NCBI GenBank assembly: GCA_029941885.1
Contig: JAPYTP010000012.1
Coordinates: 1 to 54,986 of the forward strand
Reading direction: 5' to 3'
DNA length: 54,986 nt
DNA from: Myxococcota bacterium
GTDB taxonomy: Bacteria > Myxococcota_A > UBA9160 > UBA4427
Below are positions 46,464 to 54,681 of the stretch, piece by piece (position 1 is the stretch's first letter; each line of letters starts with the position of its first letter). Both the position numbers and the translations under genes were made by a program. Below the pieces are notes generated by a model. The model was not told the DNA's origin, made no database searches, and saw only the letters and a list, made by a program, of their open reading frames with translations.

Positions 46464-47645
46464 TCACCGGATATTCACCAACAGCGTATTCGGTCCATAG
46501 GTGAACGGGATGGGGTTCGTGTCGAAGATGTATTCCGGATCGAGTTCGATCGATTCGATCTGCTGGAGCGCGGCTTCGAGGGCAGACATCGCTTCCATTC
46601 GCGCGAGATAGGCTCCGGGACAGAGATGGGGCCCCGCCCCGAACCCTGCATGCTCGCGCGGGCGCACGCGGTCGAGTCGATAGACCTCGGGATCGTCATA
46701 GACCGTCTCATCGAAGTTCGCGGAAGCCACTCCGAAGAGCACGCGATCCCCCACGCCGATCTCGACCCCCTCGATTTCGATCGGCTTGGTGCAGGTCCGC
46801 GCGAGGAACTGGACGGGTGAGTCCAGTCGCAGGGATTCCTCGATCGCCGGCGCGCGAAGGTCGGGCTCCTCGCGCAGGCGCTTCCAGAGTGACGGATCCT
46901 GCGCGAGCCGATAGAAGAGATTGCCGATCAGGTTTCGGGTCGTTTCGTTGCCTGCAATGATCAGGTTGATGATCTGGGTTCGCACCGCCCTCTGCGAGAG
47001 GAATTCGCCCTCGACGTCGGTTGCGAGCATGCGGCTGATCAGGTCATTCGGTTCCTCTTTCCGTGCGCGGCGCGTCTCGATCTGATCGTCGACGTAGCGT
47101 GCGAACTCCGGATGAAGGTCTCCGAGCGGAGAACTCGGACCGGTCTCGGTGATCCGCTGCAGGATCTCGTCGGACCAGACCGCGAAGCGCGGCACGTCTT
47201 CCGCGGAGACCCCGAGTACCCGAGCGATCACCGTCGAGGGGAGCGGTCGGGCGAGGAATCGGCAGAGATCGACGGTTGCACCATGCCTTGCGGCTTCGAC
47301 CATCACGCGAACCATTCCCGCGGCGACGTCTCGGACAAAAGGCTCGAGCTTGACCGCGTGGTGATAGGCGAGAACCGTATTGATGATCTTCCGGAGGATG
47401 CCGTGGCGCGGCTCGGCAATTCCGGGTAGCACGGTCTCCTCTTCCGGGAGTTCACCCGCGTTGCCGAAGGCGCCGACGAAATGCTCGACGTTGAGCAGTC
47501 CCTTGCGGACCCCCGCAAACGTCGAGACGAAGAGGGCGCCCGACTCGACCGGCGCCACTGGCGCGTCCCGTCGTCGCTCGGCAAGAATCGAGTCTCGCTC
47601 TTCACGGGTGCGAGCGGAAAGTGGATCTCGAATCGAAAGCGTCAA
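46464..47645 (-). CDS. Cytochrome P450 with TTG start
   Basis: The protein has 393 residues if it starts at the TTG at 47645, which overlaps the upstream stop as TTGA and has AGGAG eight bases away; no ATG is closer to the normal N-terminus. Landmarks: AEPRHGILRKIIN, I-helix LIIAGNETTRNLIG, K-helix EESLRLDSP, and haem loop FGAGPHLCPGAYLARME with Cys at about 342. It is a paralogue of the P450 at 39735-40928. It is translationally coupled to the sugar-isomerase-like gene, an unusual partner. Confidence 0.93.
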   Translation of the reverse strand: MTLSIRDPLSARTREERDSILAERRRDAPVAPVESGALFVSTFAGVRKGLLNVEHFVGAFGNAGELPEEETVLPGIAEPRHGILRKIINTVLAYHHAVKLEPFVRDVAAGMVRVMVEAARHGATVDLCRFLARPLPSTVIARVLGVSAEDVPRFAVWSDEILQRITETGPSSPLGDLHPEFARYVDDQIETRRARKEEPNDLISRMLATDVEGEFLSQRAVRTQIINLIIAGNETTRNLIGNLFYRLAQDPSLWKRLREEPDLRAPAIEESLRLDSPVQFLARTCTKPIEIEGVEIGVGDRVLFGVASANFDETVYDDPEVYRLDRVRPREHAGFGAGPHLCPGAYLARMEAMSALEAALQQIESIELDPEYIFDTNPIPFTYGPNTLLVNIR

Positions 47646-48466
47646 GGGGCATCTCCTGAACGCGAGATTCCGCGATCGAGCAAATAGCGCGCGCTCTTCT
47701 CGAGAGCCTCGAACATGTCCGTCGCGCATTCGTCGAGTTCGACGATATGCCAGGCCGCGTGGGTGGCTGCGGCGGCGCAGGCTTCAATATCCACGCGCCC
47801 TTCGCCGAGGGCGACCTGGGGCTCGCCGAGCACGCAGGGGCCATCCTTTAAATGGATGCGTGTCGCCCGTGTGCCGAGTCGAGCGAGCACTTCGACGGGG
47901 TCCTGGTGTGCGGTCTGGGCCCAGTAGACATCGACCTCTGCGCGAACACGCGGGTCGACACCCTCCCAGAAGAGATCCCAGGCGAAGCGTCCGCCGAGAT
48001 CGACTTCCCATTCGAAGTGGTGGTTGTGGAAACCGAGCGAGATTCCCCGAGCGCTGGCGAGTTCCGCAGCGGCGCTGAATCGCTCGATGGCCCCGGCCAG
48101 GACAGTTGCGTCGGCGTGGGCATTTGCGGCCTCAGGAAGCGCCATGAAACTCGAAAGCACGAGCTGATCCGTCCCCAGGGCGTCAGCGAAGTCGAGCACG
48201 AAATCGGCGCCATCACCCTCCGGAAGCGGCCCGTGCAAGCTCGCGGTTGCGAGTCCGACCCGATCGAGGAGGGCGCGGTATTCCTCGGCCGGCGGGGTCG
48301 GCACCCGCAGCTCCTCGGGGAGAAGCTCGAGTGAAATCGGGCCGAAGATCATGGGTTCGATCCCGACATAGCCCATGTCCGCGATTCGGTTGTGGGTCCC
48401 TTCGAAGTCTGCGATGAGCTGTCTACGCACACTGAACAAGTTGATCGCGAGGGGCTTGGGGTCCAT
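47642..48466 (-). CDS. Sugar phosphate isomerase/epimerase family (TIM barrel) protein
   Basis: The protein has 274 residues from the ATG at 48466. The xylose-isomerase-like TIM barrel shows as NLFSVRRQLIADFEGTHNRI, MGYVGIEP, the strand GISLGFHNHHFEWEVD with clustered His/Glu ligands, VRAEVDVYWAQTAHQDPVEV and IHLKDG. Members isomerise sugars or inositols with a divalent metal. It leads a two-gene operon with a P450. Whether it works on a sugar attached to a P450 substrate is not shown. Confidence 0.9.
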   Translation of the reverse strand: MDPKPLAINLFSVRRQLIADFEGTHNRIADMGYVGIEPMIFGPISLELLPEELRVPTPPAEEYRALLDRVGLATASLHGPLPEGDGADFVLDFADALGTDQLVLSSFMALPEAANAHADATVLAGAIERFSAAAELASARGISLGFHNHHFEWEVDLGGRFAWDLFWEGVDPRVRAEVDVYWAQTAHQDPVEVLARLGTRATRIHLKDGPCVLGEPQVALGEGRVDIEACAAAATHAAWHIVELDECATDMFEALEKSARYLLDRGISRSGDAP

Positions 48467-48710
48467 TTCGATGCGCTCCGTTTCCGCCGGGTCCTCGATC
48501 AGCCTGGCAGGCGATGTGGGTTCGGAGTGCAGGTCGGCGGAACCGCCACACCGAGAGCTCCTGCGAATGCTACCGATGTCATGTGTGCGAAACAGGGGTG
48601 GGATCCACCGCTTTCAGCAACCGATTGCTTTGCGCGGCCGCTCGTGTGGGCGACTCGAGACTGGGGATCGGGGGAGTCTGCTAGAAATCCGGAGGAGGCG
48701 AGCAGATCCA

Positions 48711-49646
48711 TTGGACGAATTGACACCCTTCCACGGACGCATCAACGATCTGGTGAGCCTGGGGCTCGCAGTCGTTTTCGGGTATCTGGTCGTCGAGCTG
48801 CTCCTTCTCCATTTCTTCTGGCGGAAGCTCGATCTGCGCGTCGTGCGAATGACGATGCTTGGATTCGTGGGAACTGCGCTCGCATCCCCGATCGTCGCGC
48901 GCCTGCTCGGGCCCTTCACGGTGGGATTCGCCGCGCTGGCGGGTGCTGAATCGAGTTTCTTTCGGGTGGGGACCCAGTGGTACGGTTTGATCTATGCCTT
49001 TGTGGTCTACGAATTCTTCTATTGGCTGCAGCATTGGCTCGCGCACAAGGTTCGTCTGCTCTGGTGCATTCATTCGCCGCATCACGCGCCGGGTGGGATT
49101 CACATGGCGATCGGCGCGAATCATCACTTTCTAGAAGGGCTCGTCTACTTTCCCTTCTTCTTCGGGTTCATGACAGCGCTCTTCGGCGTCGATCCCATGA
49201 TCGCGGTCGGACTGAACGTCCTCGACACGGTTTGGGGCAGCTATCTCCATGTGAGCGATGAAATCCTGCGCGAGGGTCGATACGGATGGGTCGGAAGATT
49301 CATGCAGACGCCGGCTCATCACCGGGTCCATCACGCAAAGAACCCACGTTATGTGGACCGGAACTACAACTCGATCACGTTGCTCTGGGATTGGCTGCTC
49401 GGAACCCTCGAGCCCCTGCGCGAGAGCGAGCCCGTCGAATACGGAATCACGCGACCCGTCGATCACGGAAGCTACTGGGACGTCCATTTCGGCGAGTTCG
49501 CAGCACTCTGTCGGGATCTTCGCTCGGCCAAAGGTCCAGCCGACGTGCTCGGCTATCTGTTTCGGGCACCGGGCTGGCAGCCGGGAGATGCGAGTCATAC
49601 CGCCAGCGCGTTGCGGGCAAGATTGCTCGCGGGTGAGCGTGGCTGA
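48711..49646 (+). CDS. Sterol desaturase / fatty acid hydroxylase superfamily membrane protein
   Basis: The protein has 311 residues if it starts at the TTG at 48711, 12 bases after GGAGGAGG; no ATG or GTG fits better upstream. Several membrane helices flank the three His boxes of the family: HWLAH, HSPHHAPG and HHRVHH, with HHFLEG between them. The non-haem di-iron site should hydroxylate or desaturate a lipid or sterol-like chain. The 244-base gap upstream is bidirectional with the isomerase gene. A TetR regulator is convergent 18 bases downstream. Confidence 0.9.
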   Translation: MDELTPFHGRINDLVSLGLAVVFGYLVVELLLLHFFWRKLDLRVVRMTMLGFVGTALASPIVARLLGPFTVGFAALAGAESSFFRVGTQWYGLIYAFVVYEFFYWLQHWLAHKVRLLWCIHSPHHAPGGIHMAIGANHHFLEGLVYFPFFFGFMTALFGVDPMIAVGLNVLDTVWGSYLHVSDEILREGRYGWVGRFMQTPAHHRVHHAKNPRYVDRNYNSITLLWDWLLGTLEPLRESEPVEYGITRPVDHGSYWDVHFGEFAALCRDLRSAKGPADVLGYLFRAPGWQPGDASHTASALRARLLAGERG

Positions 49647-49664
49647 TCCGGTCGCCGCTCGGAC

Positions 49665-50309
49665 CTACTTCTGCCCTTCGACGTCGTCGCCCCATCTTGC
49701 CGCTTCGCCAAAGGCGAGGTCGATCAAGCGTTCGATCGCTTTCTTGACCTCGGTGACGACTTCGTCTCGGTCCGAATCCGCGACGTCCGCGATCATCATT
49801 ATGTAGTCCTCGAAGGCAACCCAACCGAGCTGCAGCGCGGACATGGCAGCGAATCTCGCTTTCAGCTCGATGTCGTTCGTTTCGTCCGGATGTGCGCGAT
49901 GCAGCTTTTGAAGGATTTCTCGGGGGATGGAGACGTTCTCGTCGATTTCGAGGCGTGCGAGATCGAGATCTCCGTCGATGACGATTTGGCTGATTGCACG
50001 CCAGTAGCCGGAATCCTCTGCGAGGGAGAGGGCAGGGGGGAAGAGGGAGCCGGTCATGAGCGTTCGAGAGTGGTCGTAGTGACCGCGTGCCAGATGTCTG
50101 ATGGCTGCTTCGAGGAGAGGCCGCTTGCCTCCGAAATAGTGATGGACCTGGCCGTGGTTCACGCCTGCGCGATCGGCGATTTCTCGAACCGAGAGTCGTC
50201 GGGGACCGAACTCGCCGAGCAGGGACGCGGCCGCGTCGATGAGGGCTGCCCGGACGGCCTCGCTTCCCCGGAGCCTGGCGGGTGGCGGTGCGTCCGGCGG
50301 AGAAGTCAT
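49665..50309 (-). CDS. TetR-family transcriptional regulator
   Basis: The protein has 214 residues. The N-terminal helix-turn-helix is AALIDAAASLLGEFGPRRLS, then VREIADRAGVNHGQVHHYFGGKRPLLEAA (about 20-70). The C-terminal helices form the ligand and dimer domain with no recognisable family. It is convergent with the sterol-desaturase-type gene, which it may regulate, or it may act on itself. The 450-base region upstream contains an imperfect inverted repeat at 50599-50633. Confidence 0.93.
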   Translation of the reverse strand: MTSPPDAPPPARLRGSEAVRAALIDAAASLLGEFGPRRLSVREIADRAGVNHGQVHHYFGGKRPLLEAAIRHLARGHYDHSRTLMTGSLFPPALSLAEDSGYWRAISQIVIDGDLDLARLEIDENVSIPREILQKLHRAHPDETNDIELKARFAAMSALQLGWVAFEDYIMMIADVADSDRDEVVTEVKKAIERLIDLAFGEAARWGDDVEGQK

Positions 50310-50598
50310 CTCGCATCCGCCTTGCGCGCGACCTCTGTGGGTGCGGGCACGCTCTGTGGGAGGACGATCGAGAGGGCCGTGAACACGCTGACCCGTCGGC
50401 CGAACGGGCCGGTCGAATCTGCTGAATTCGGCACACTCCGCAGTCCCCCTGTCAGCGGGTACGGAACCATCGAGCAGCTAGCCATTCGACTAACCTACCG
50501 CAGCAGTCCACTCTTGTCTGCCAATTTCGGTCGCATCAGTTCAATCGGTCGGTTTTGAGAATCCGCGAGATGCGGTTCCGGAAGACTCGAAGCAGCAT

Positions 50599-50633
50599 AA
50601 TGGGGGCATTGATGGGGAGGCAATGGCCCCATA
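50599..50633. repeat. Imperfect 13-bp inverted repeat in the region upstream of the TetR gene
   Basis: AATGGGGGCATTG (50599-50611) and CAATGGCCCCATA (50621-50633) pair at 11 of 13 positions across a 9-base spacer. It lies in the 450-base gap between the TetR start (50309) and the end of the DksA-like gene (50760), about 290 bases from the TetR start. It could be an operator or an RNA hairpin; there is no T-run. The rest of this gap holds no gene that I can support. Confidence 0.45.
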
Positions 50634-50759
50634 GTGATCGACCAAGCTAGCGATCGACGCCTGCCGAGGGCCGGGCCGGCCGGACGATCTCGAGCGGGAG
50701 ATCGGGCTCCGGGGTGGGGTGGCTAGCTGGGAAGAGGCGTATGGCTGGATGGGTCCTTG

Positions 50760-51116
50760 TTAGGTCCGTTCCCGCGCTTGCTGACATCCGATGCAGTAGA
50801 GCGATTCTGGGCGGGCAGAAAGTCGGGCGAACCCGATCTCGTCGCCGCAGGCCATGCAGTCCCCGTATTCGTCCTCGTCGAAGCGGTGGAGCGCCGCGCG
50901 TGCGAGCTGGTGCCTCGACTGCTGGGCCCGACGGTTGGCCTCGGTCATCTTCTGCTGCGCAATTGCATCGATGCGGGAGACGCGCCCGATCGCCGGCTGA
51001 TCGAGTTCGACCGGTCGTGCGGACTCTGTGGTCCGTACGAGGGCGGTGGCGAGTTCCTCGATGAGGGTCTCGAGGGCCTCCCGAAGTGCATCGAGTTCGG
51101 TTGGAGAGAGCGGCAA
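50760..51116 (-). CDS. DksA/TraR-type C4 zinc-finger protein
   Basis: If translation starts at the TTG at 51116 the protein has 118 residues, the usual size of short DksA/TraR-like proteins; no ATG or GTG fits and the ribosome-binding site is weak. An N-terminal helix pair (ELDALREALETLIEELATAL, and the segment RIDAIAQQKMTEANRRAQQ) is followed by the zinc finger CMAC then, 17 residues on, CIGC. Small members of this family bind RNA polymerase or respond to ppGpp-like signals. The divergent gene is a SulP transporter. Confidence 0.8.
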   Translation of the reverse strand: MPLSPTELDALREALETLIEELATALVRTTESARPVELDQPAIGRVSRIDAIAQQKMTEANRRAQQSRHQLARAALHRFDEDEYGDCMACGDEIGFARLSARPESLYCIGCQQARERT

Positions 51117-51474
51117 GGGGCAGGTCTCGAGGGGCGGTCTCCGGTTTTGGGGAACACGCCGCGTGGTAGGAGAAGTCGGGGGAGGGCTCGTCCGTCGCCG
51201 CGATCGGCCACTGGGCCGGAATCCGAGGGCCGGGCTCGCAGCGAAACATACCACTGAAAGCCCACAGAGGTTCGGCCCACCCGGTTGAAATCCGTCGACA
51301 CCTTCGGTTCTATTTTCCTGGGGCGACTCGGATTCGAACGATCGGAAACCGATCCGCTCCTTCCTCTCAGACCCCACAAGCGACATTGGAAGCAGCCGCT
51401 CCGCACGTGTCGACAACATCCACTCGTGCCGCGGTCGAGTCTGAAATGGCTCCACAGCAGGAGAGCTGGCCAAA

Positions 51475-53109
51475 GTGAATCTAAAGGACCGCTTCCTATC
51501 CAACGTCCGCGGAGATCTCTTCGGAGGCGTGACGGCGGGGATCGTCGCGCTGCCACTCGCGCTGGGCTTCGGTGTGACCTCAGGGCTCGAGAACGGTGCC
51601 GCGATCGGGATGTACGGTGCGATCGCGGTGGGGATCGTCGCTGCAATCTTCGGCGGAACCGCTTCCCAGATCAGCGGTCCGACCGGTCCCATGACCGTCG
51701 TCGTCGCGGGCCTGGCGGGGGGACTCACCGGCGAGCCTGCCTGGATCTTCGTGATGGTCGCCCTGGCGGGTGTGATTCAGATCATGATGGGCGTGCTTCG
51801 CCTGGGCGGGCTGATCAACTACGTCCCGTATCCCGTGCTCTCGGGCTTCATGAGCGGGATCGGTGTGATCGTCATCATGCTGCAGTTCGGGGCCCTGCTG
51901 GGCCATGCACCTTCGAGTAGCCCGCTCGTCGCGATGCTTTCACTGCCCGACCATCTCTCCTCGGTCGACTTCACGGCATTGCTTCTCGGGCTGTCGACGA
52001 TCGCGATCATCTACGCGACCCCACGGATCACCTCGGTCGTCCCGGGAACCCTCGTTGCGTTGGTGCTCGTGACGATCGTGTCCGTGTTCGTCCCGGGTGA
52101 GATCCCGCGCATCGGGACGATTCCGCGGGGCCTTCCCGAGATTCGACTTCCCGAACTCACACTCGAGGGATTCCGGCTGATCGCCTTTCCCGCCCTGGCC
52201 CTTGCCGTGATCGGCGCGATCGATTCGCTTCTCACCTCGCTCGTCGCCGACAACGTGACCAAGACGCGACACGACAGCAACCAGGAGCTGATCGGTCAGG
52301 GGCTCGGCAACACCCTGGCCGGTCTGATCGGGGGCCTTCCGGGCGCCGGGGCGACGATGCGCACCGTGGTCAACGTGCGGTCAGGCGGCCGTGAACGCCT
52401 GTCGGGGATCGTGCACGGGCTCCTTCTCCTCTCCCTGTTGCTGACCCTTGGGCCCTTAGCCGAACAGATCCCGAACGCAGTCCTCGCTGGGATTCTGCTG
52501 ACCGTCGGAGTCGGCATCGTCGACAAGCGCGGCCTCGGACACGTCCGCCACGCGCCGCCGGGCGATGCGGCAATCATGTTGCTGGTGTTGGGAATGACGG
52601 TTTTCGTTGACCTCATGTGGGCGGTCGCTGCGGGAATGGTCCTCGCGAGCATGATTTTCGTGAAGCGTCTTTCGGACATGGATCCCGCCGCGCAGACGCC
52701 GCTGATGGAGGTGGCGAGCCGGGACTTCGACCCGCCGCCCGCGGCCCCGGAGGTTCTCGAGGGGGTCTACCTGGTCGAATTGAACGGCTCGCTGTTTTTC
52801 GGCAACGCGGGGCCGATGCAGCGAAAACTCGAGGGGCTGACCGAGGCGAAGGCCGTGGTCATCGACATGAACGATGTTCCCTACATCGATCAATCCGGTG
52901 CGTATGCCCTCGCAGATCTGATCGAAGATCTGGTGCACCACGACACCGCGGTCTACATCGCCCGTCTCCAGCCGGAACCCGCGGAGTTGATGCACCGACT
53001 CGGATTCATCCCGGGTCTCTGCCCAGAGGAGCACGTCTTCGAGCAGATCGCTCTGGCCGTCGACCAGGCCTCCGCGGACGCACAGGCTCTCCACGAGAGA
53101 TCCGCCTAG
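51475..53109 (+). CDS. SulP-family anion transporter with STAS domain
   Basis: The protein has 544 residues from a GTG start with CAGGAGAG upstream. About ten to twelve membrane helices begin with GDLFGGVTAGIVALPLALGF, followed by ISGPTGPMTVVVA, both SulP signatures. A cytoplasmic STAS domain (about 430-540) follows, with LVELNGSLFFGNAGPMQRKL and VVIDMNDVPYIDQSGAYAL. SulP proteins carry sulfate, bicarbonate or related anions. The next genes are modABC, and some SulP relatives (plant MOT1) carry molybdate, so molybdate is a possible substrate. Confidence 0.93.
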   Translation: MNLKDRFLSNVRGDLFGGVTAGIVALPLALGFGVTSGLENGAAIGMYGAIAVGIVAAIFGGTASQISGPTGPMTVVVAGLAGGLTGEPAWIFVMVALAGVIQIMMGVLRLGGLINYVPYPVLSGFMSGIGVIVIMLQFGALLGHAPSSSPLVAMLSLPDHLSSVDFTALLLGLSTIAIIYATPRITSVVPGTLVALVLVTIVSVFVPGEIPRIGTIPRGLPEIRLPELTLEGFRLIAFPALALAVIGAIDSLLTSLVADNVTKTRHDSNQELIGQGLGNTLAGLIGGLPGAGATMRTVVNVRSGGRERLSGIVHGLLLLSLLLTLGPLAEQIPNAVLAGILLTVGVGIVDKRGLGHVRHAPPGDAAIMLLVLGMTVFVDLMWAVAAGMVLASMIFVKRLSDMDPAAQTPLMEVASRDFDPPPAAPEVLEGVYLVELNGSLFFGNAGPMQRKLEGLTEAKAVVIDMNDVPYIDQSGAYALADLIEDLVHHDTAVYIARLQPEPAELMHRLGFIPGLCPEEHVFEQIALAVDQASADAQALHERSA

Positions 53110-53120
53110 AACGCGGACCA

Positions 53121-53136
53121 CGAGCGCCCTCGCTCG
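53121..53136 (+). terminator. Hairpin after the SulP gene
   Basis: CGAGCG (53121-53126) pairs perfectly with CGCTCG (53131-53136) around the loop CCCT, 12 bases after the SulP stop, followed by ATTT. The stem is short and the T-run minimal, so it may only weaken read-through into modA. Confidence 0.4.
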
Positions 53137-53203
53137 ATTTCCGGCTAGCGATCGCCGCGTTTCGAGTCCAGAGCGCCGGCGGCGTTCCTGCTAGCCTCGG
53201 TCC

Positions 53204-53974
53204 ATGTCGATCCGCAGCTTTCCGATTCTGCTCGCGATGAGCGGGTGCGCGTTCGGTGTGGCTGCACCCGAGGCGTGGGGCGATGAGGTTCTGGTCGCCG
53301 TGGCGAGTAATTTCGCAGTGGTCGTCGAGGGGCTCGAACCCGACTTCGAAGCCTCGACCGGGCACGATCTGCGATTGGTCTCGGGCTCGACGGGCAAGCT
53401 CTACGCGCAGATCGTCAGGGGTGCCCCCTTCGAAATCCTGCTGGCGGCGGATCAGCTTCGCCCGGCCCGACTCGTGTCCGATGGCCTGGCGATCGGAGCG
53501 TCTCTCCGGACCTATGCTCTCGGTCGACTCGTGCTCTGGAGCACGGACCCGGAGCGGGTAGGGAGCGATGGGCGCGAGACCCTGCGTCAGGCCAACTTCA
53601 GAAGACTCGCCCTTGCGAATCCGGACCTCGCGCCCTACGGGGTCGCGGCGCGGGAAGTCGTCGCTTCCCTCGAACTCGAAGAGATCCTCGCGAATCGTCT
53701 CGTGATGGGGGAGAACATCGGGCAGACCCATGCACTCGTTGCGACGGGCAACGCCGAGCTCGGTCTGATCGCGGCTTCCCAGCTCGCGCAGTCGCCGGTG
53801 CCGGGAAAGGGGAGTCGATGGCTCGTGCCGGACCATCTCCACGGGCCGATCCGACAGGATGCCGTCCTGTTGCGGAGAGGCTCCGAGAGCATGGGGGCTC
53901 GTGCTTTCCTCGACTATCTCGCGAGCAGGGAAGTGAAGGACGTGATCCGATCCTTCGGGTATGGGGTGGAATAG
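53204..53974 (+). CDS. modA: Molybdate ABC transporter substrate-binding protein
   Basis: The protein has 256 residues with an export signal near residues 5-27. ModA landmarks: VLVAVASNFAVVVEGLEPDF, the oxyanion-binding LVSGSTGKLYAQI, then APFEILLAADQLRPARL, a LANPDLAPYGVAA segment and GENIGQTHALVATGNAELGL. These correspond to the Ser-rich molybdate or tungstate site. It precedes modB by 2 bases and is the first of a modABC operon. The 94-base gap after SulP contains the weak hairpin. Confidence 0.93.
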   Translation: MSIRSFPILLAMSGCAFGVAAPEAWGDEVLVAVASNFAVVVEGLEPDFEASTGHDLRLVSGSTGKLYAQIVRGAPFEILLAADQLRPARLVSDGLAIGASLRTYALGRLVLWSTDPERVGSDGRETLRQANFRRLALANPDLAPYGVAAREVVASLELEEILANRLVMGENIGQTHALVATGNAELGLIAASQLAQSPVPGKGSRWLVPDHLHGPIRQDAVLLRRGSESMGARAFLDYLASREVKDVIRSFGYGVE

Positions 53975-53976
53975 GC

Positions 53977-54681
53977 GTGACCGAATTGACTGCACCATTG
54001 ACGGCACAAGGGTCCCTGTGGTCTCCCGTCTGGCTCAGCCTTAAGCTCGCCGGCCTGACGACACTCGTGCTCTTCGTGCTCGGGACGCCGCTCGCGTGGT
54101 GGCTCGCGAGAACGCGATCGAGAATCAAGCCCGCGATCGAGGCGGTGACGGCGCTCCCGCTCGTGCTCCCGCCGACCGTTCTGGGCTTCTACCTGCTGGT
54201 CGTCTTGAGCCCGAATGCGCCCATCGGTCGATTCTTTCTCGAGGTGACCGGCGACACGTTGACGTTTTCTTTCACCGGTCTCGTCGTTGCGTCGGTGATC
54301 TACTCGTTGCCTTTCATGGTGCAACCCCTCGCGACGGCCTTCGAGGCCGTCGGCCGAGGGCCCATCGAGGCCGCCGCCAGTCTGGGCGCCTCCCCCTTTG
54401 ATGCCTTCGTGAGCGTGGCTCTGCCGCTGTCCGCGCGCGGCTTCTTGACCGCGGCCGTGCTCACGTTCACGCATACGCTGGGCGAGTTCGGCGTCGTGTT
54501 GATGGTCGGGGGCAATATCCCGAGCGAGACCCGTGTCCTGTCGATCGCGATCTATGACCACGTCGAGACGCTTCGCTACGCCGAGGCGCATACCCTCGCG
54601 GCGGGACTTCTGGTGTTTTCGTTCGGAGTCCTTTGGGCCGTCTACACCCTCGATCGAAAGTCGAGGCTCTATGTGCATTGA
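53977..54681 (+). CDS. modB: Molybdate ABC transporter permease
   Basis: The protein has 234 residues from the GTG at 53977 (2 bases after the modA stop); an in-frame ATG at 53818 lies inside modA and is rejected. Five membrane helices surround the permease signature EAAASLGASPFDAFVSVALP, which contacts the ATPase. LPLVLPPTVLGFYLL and HTLGEFGVVLMVGGNIP are typical ModB segments. It overlaps modC by 11 bases, as expected for coupled translation. Confidence 0.95.
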   Translation: MTELTAPLTAQGSLWSPVWLSLKLAGLTTLVLFVLGTPLAWWLARTRSRIKPAIEAVTALPLVLPPTVLGFYLLVVLSPNAPIGRFFLEVTGDTLTFSFTGLVVASVIYSLPFMVQPLATAFEAVGRGPIEAAASLGASPFDAFVSVALPLSARGFLTAAVLTFTHTLGEFGVVLMVGGNIPSETRVLSIAIYDHVETLRYAEAHTLAAGLLVFSFGVLWAVYTLDRKSRLYVH

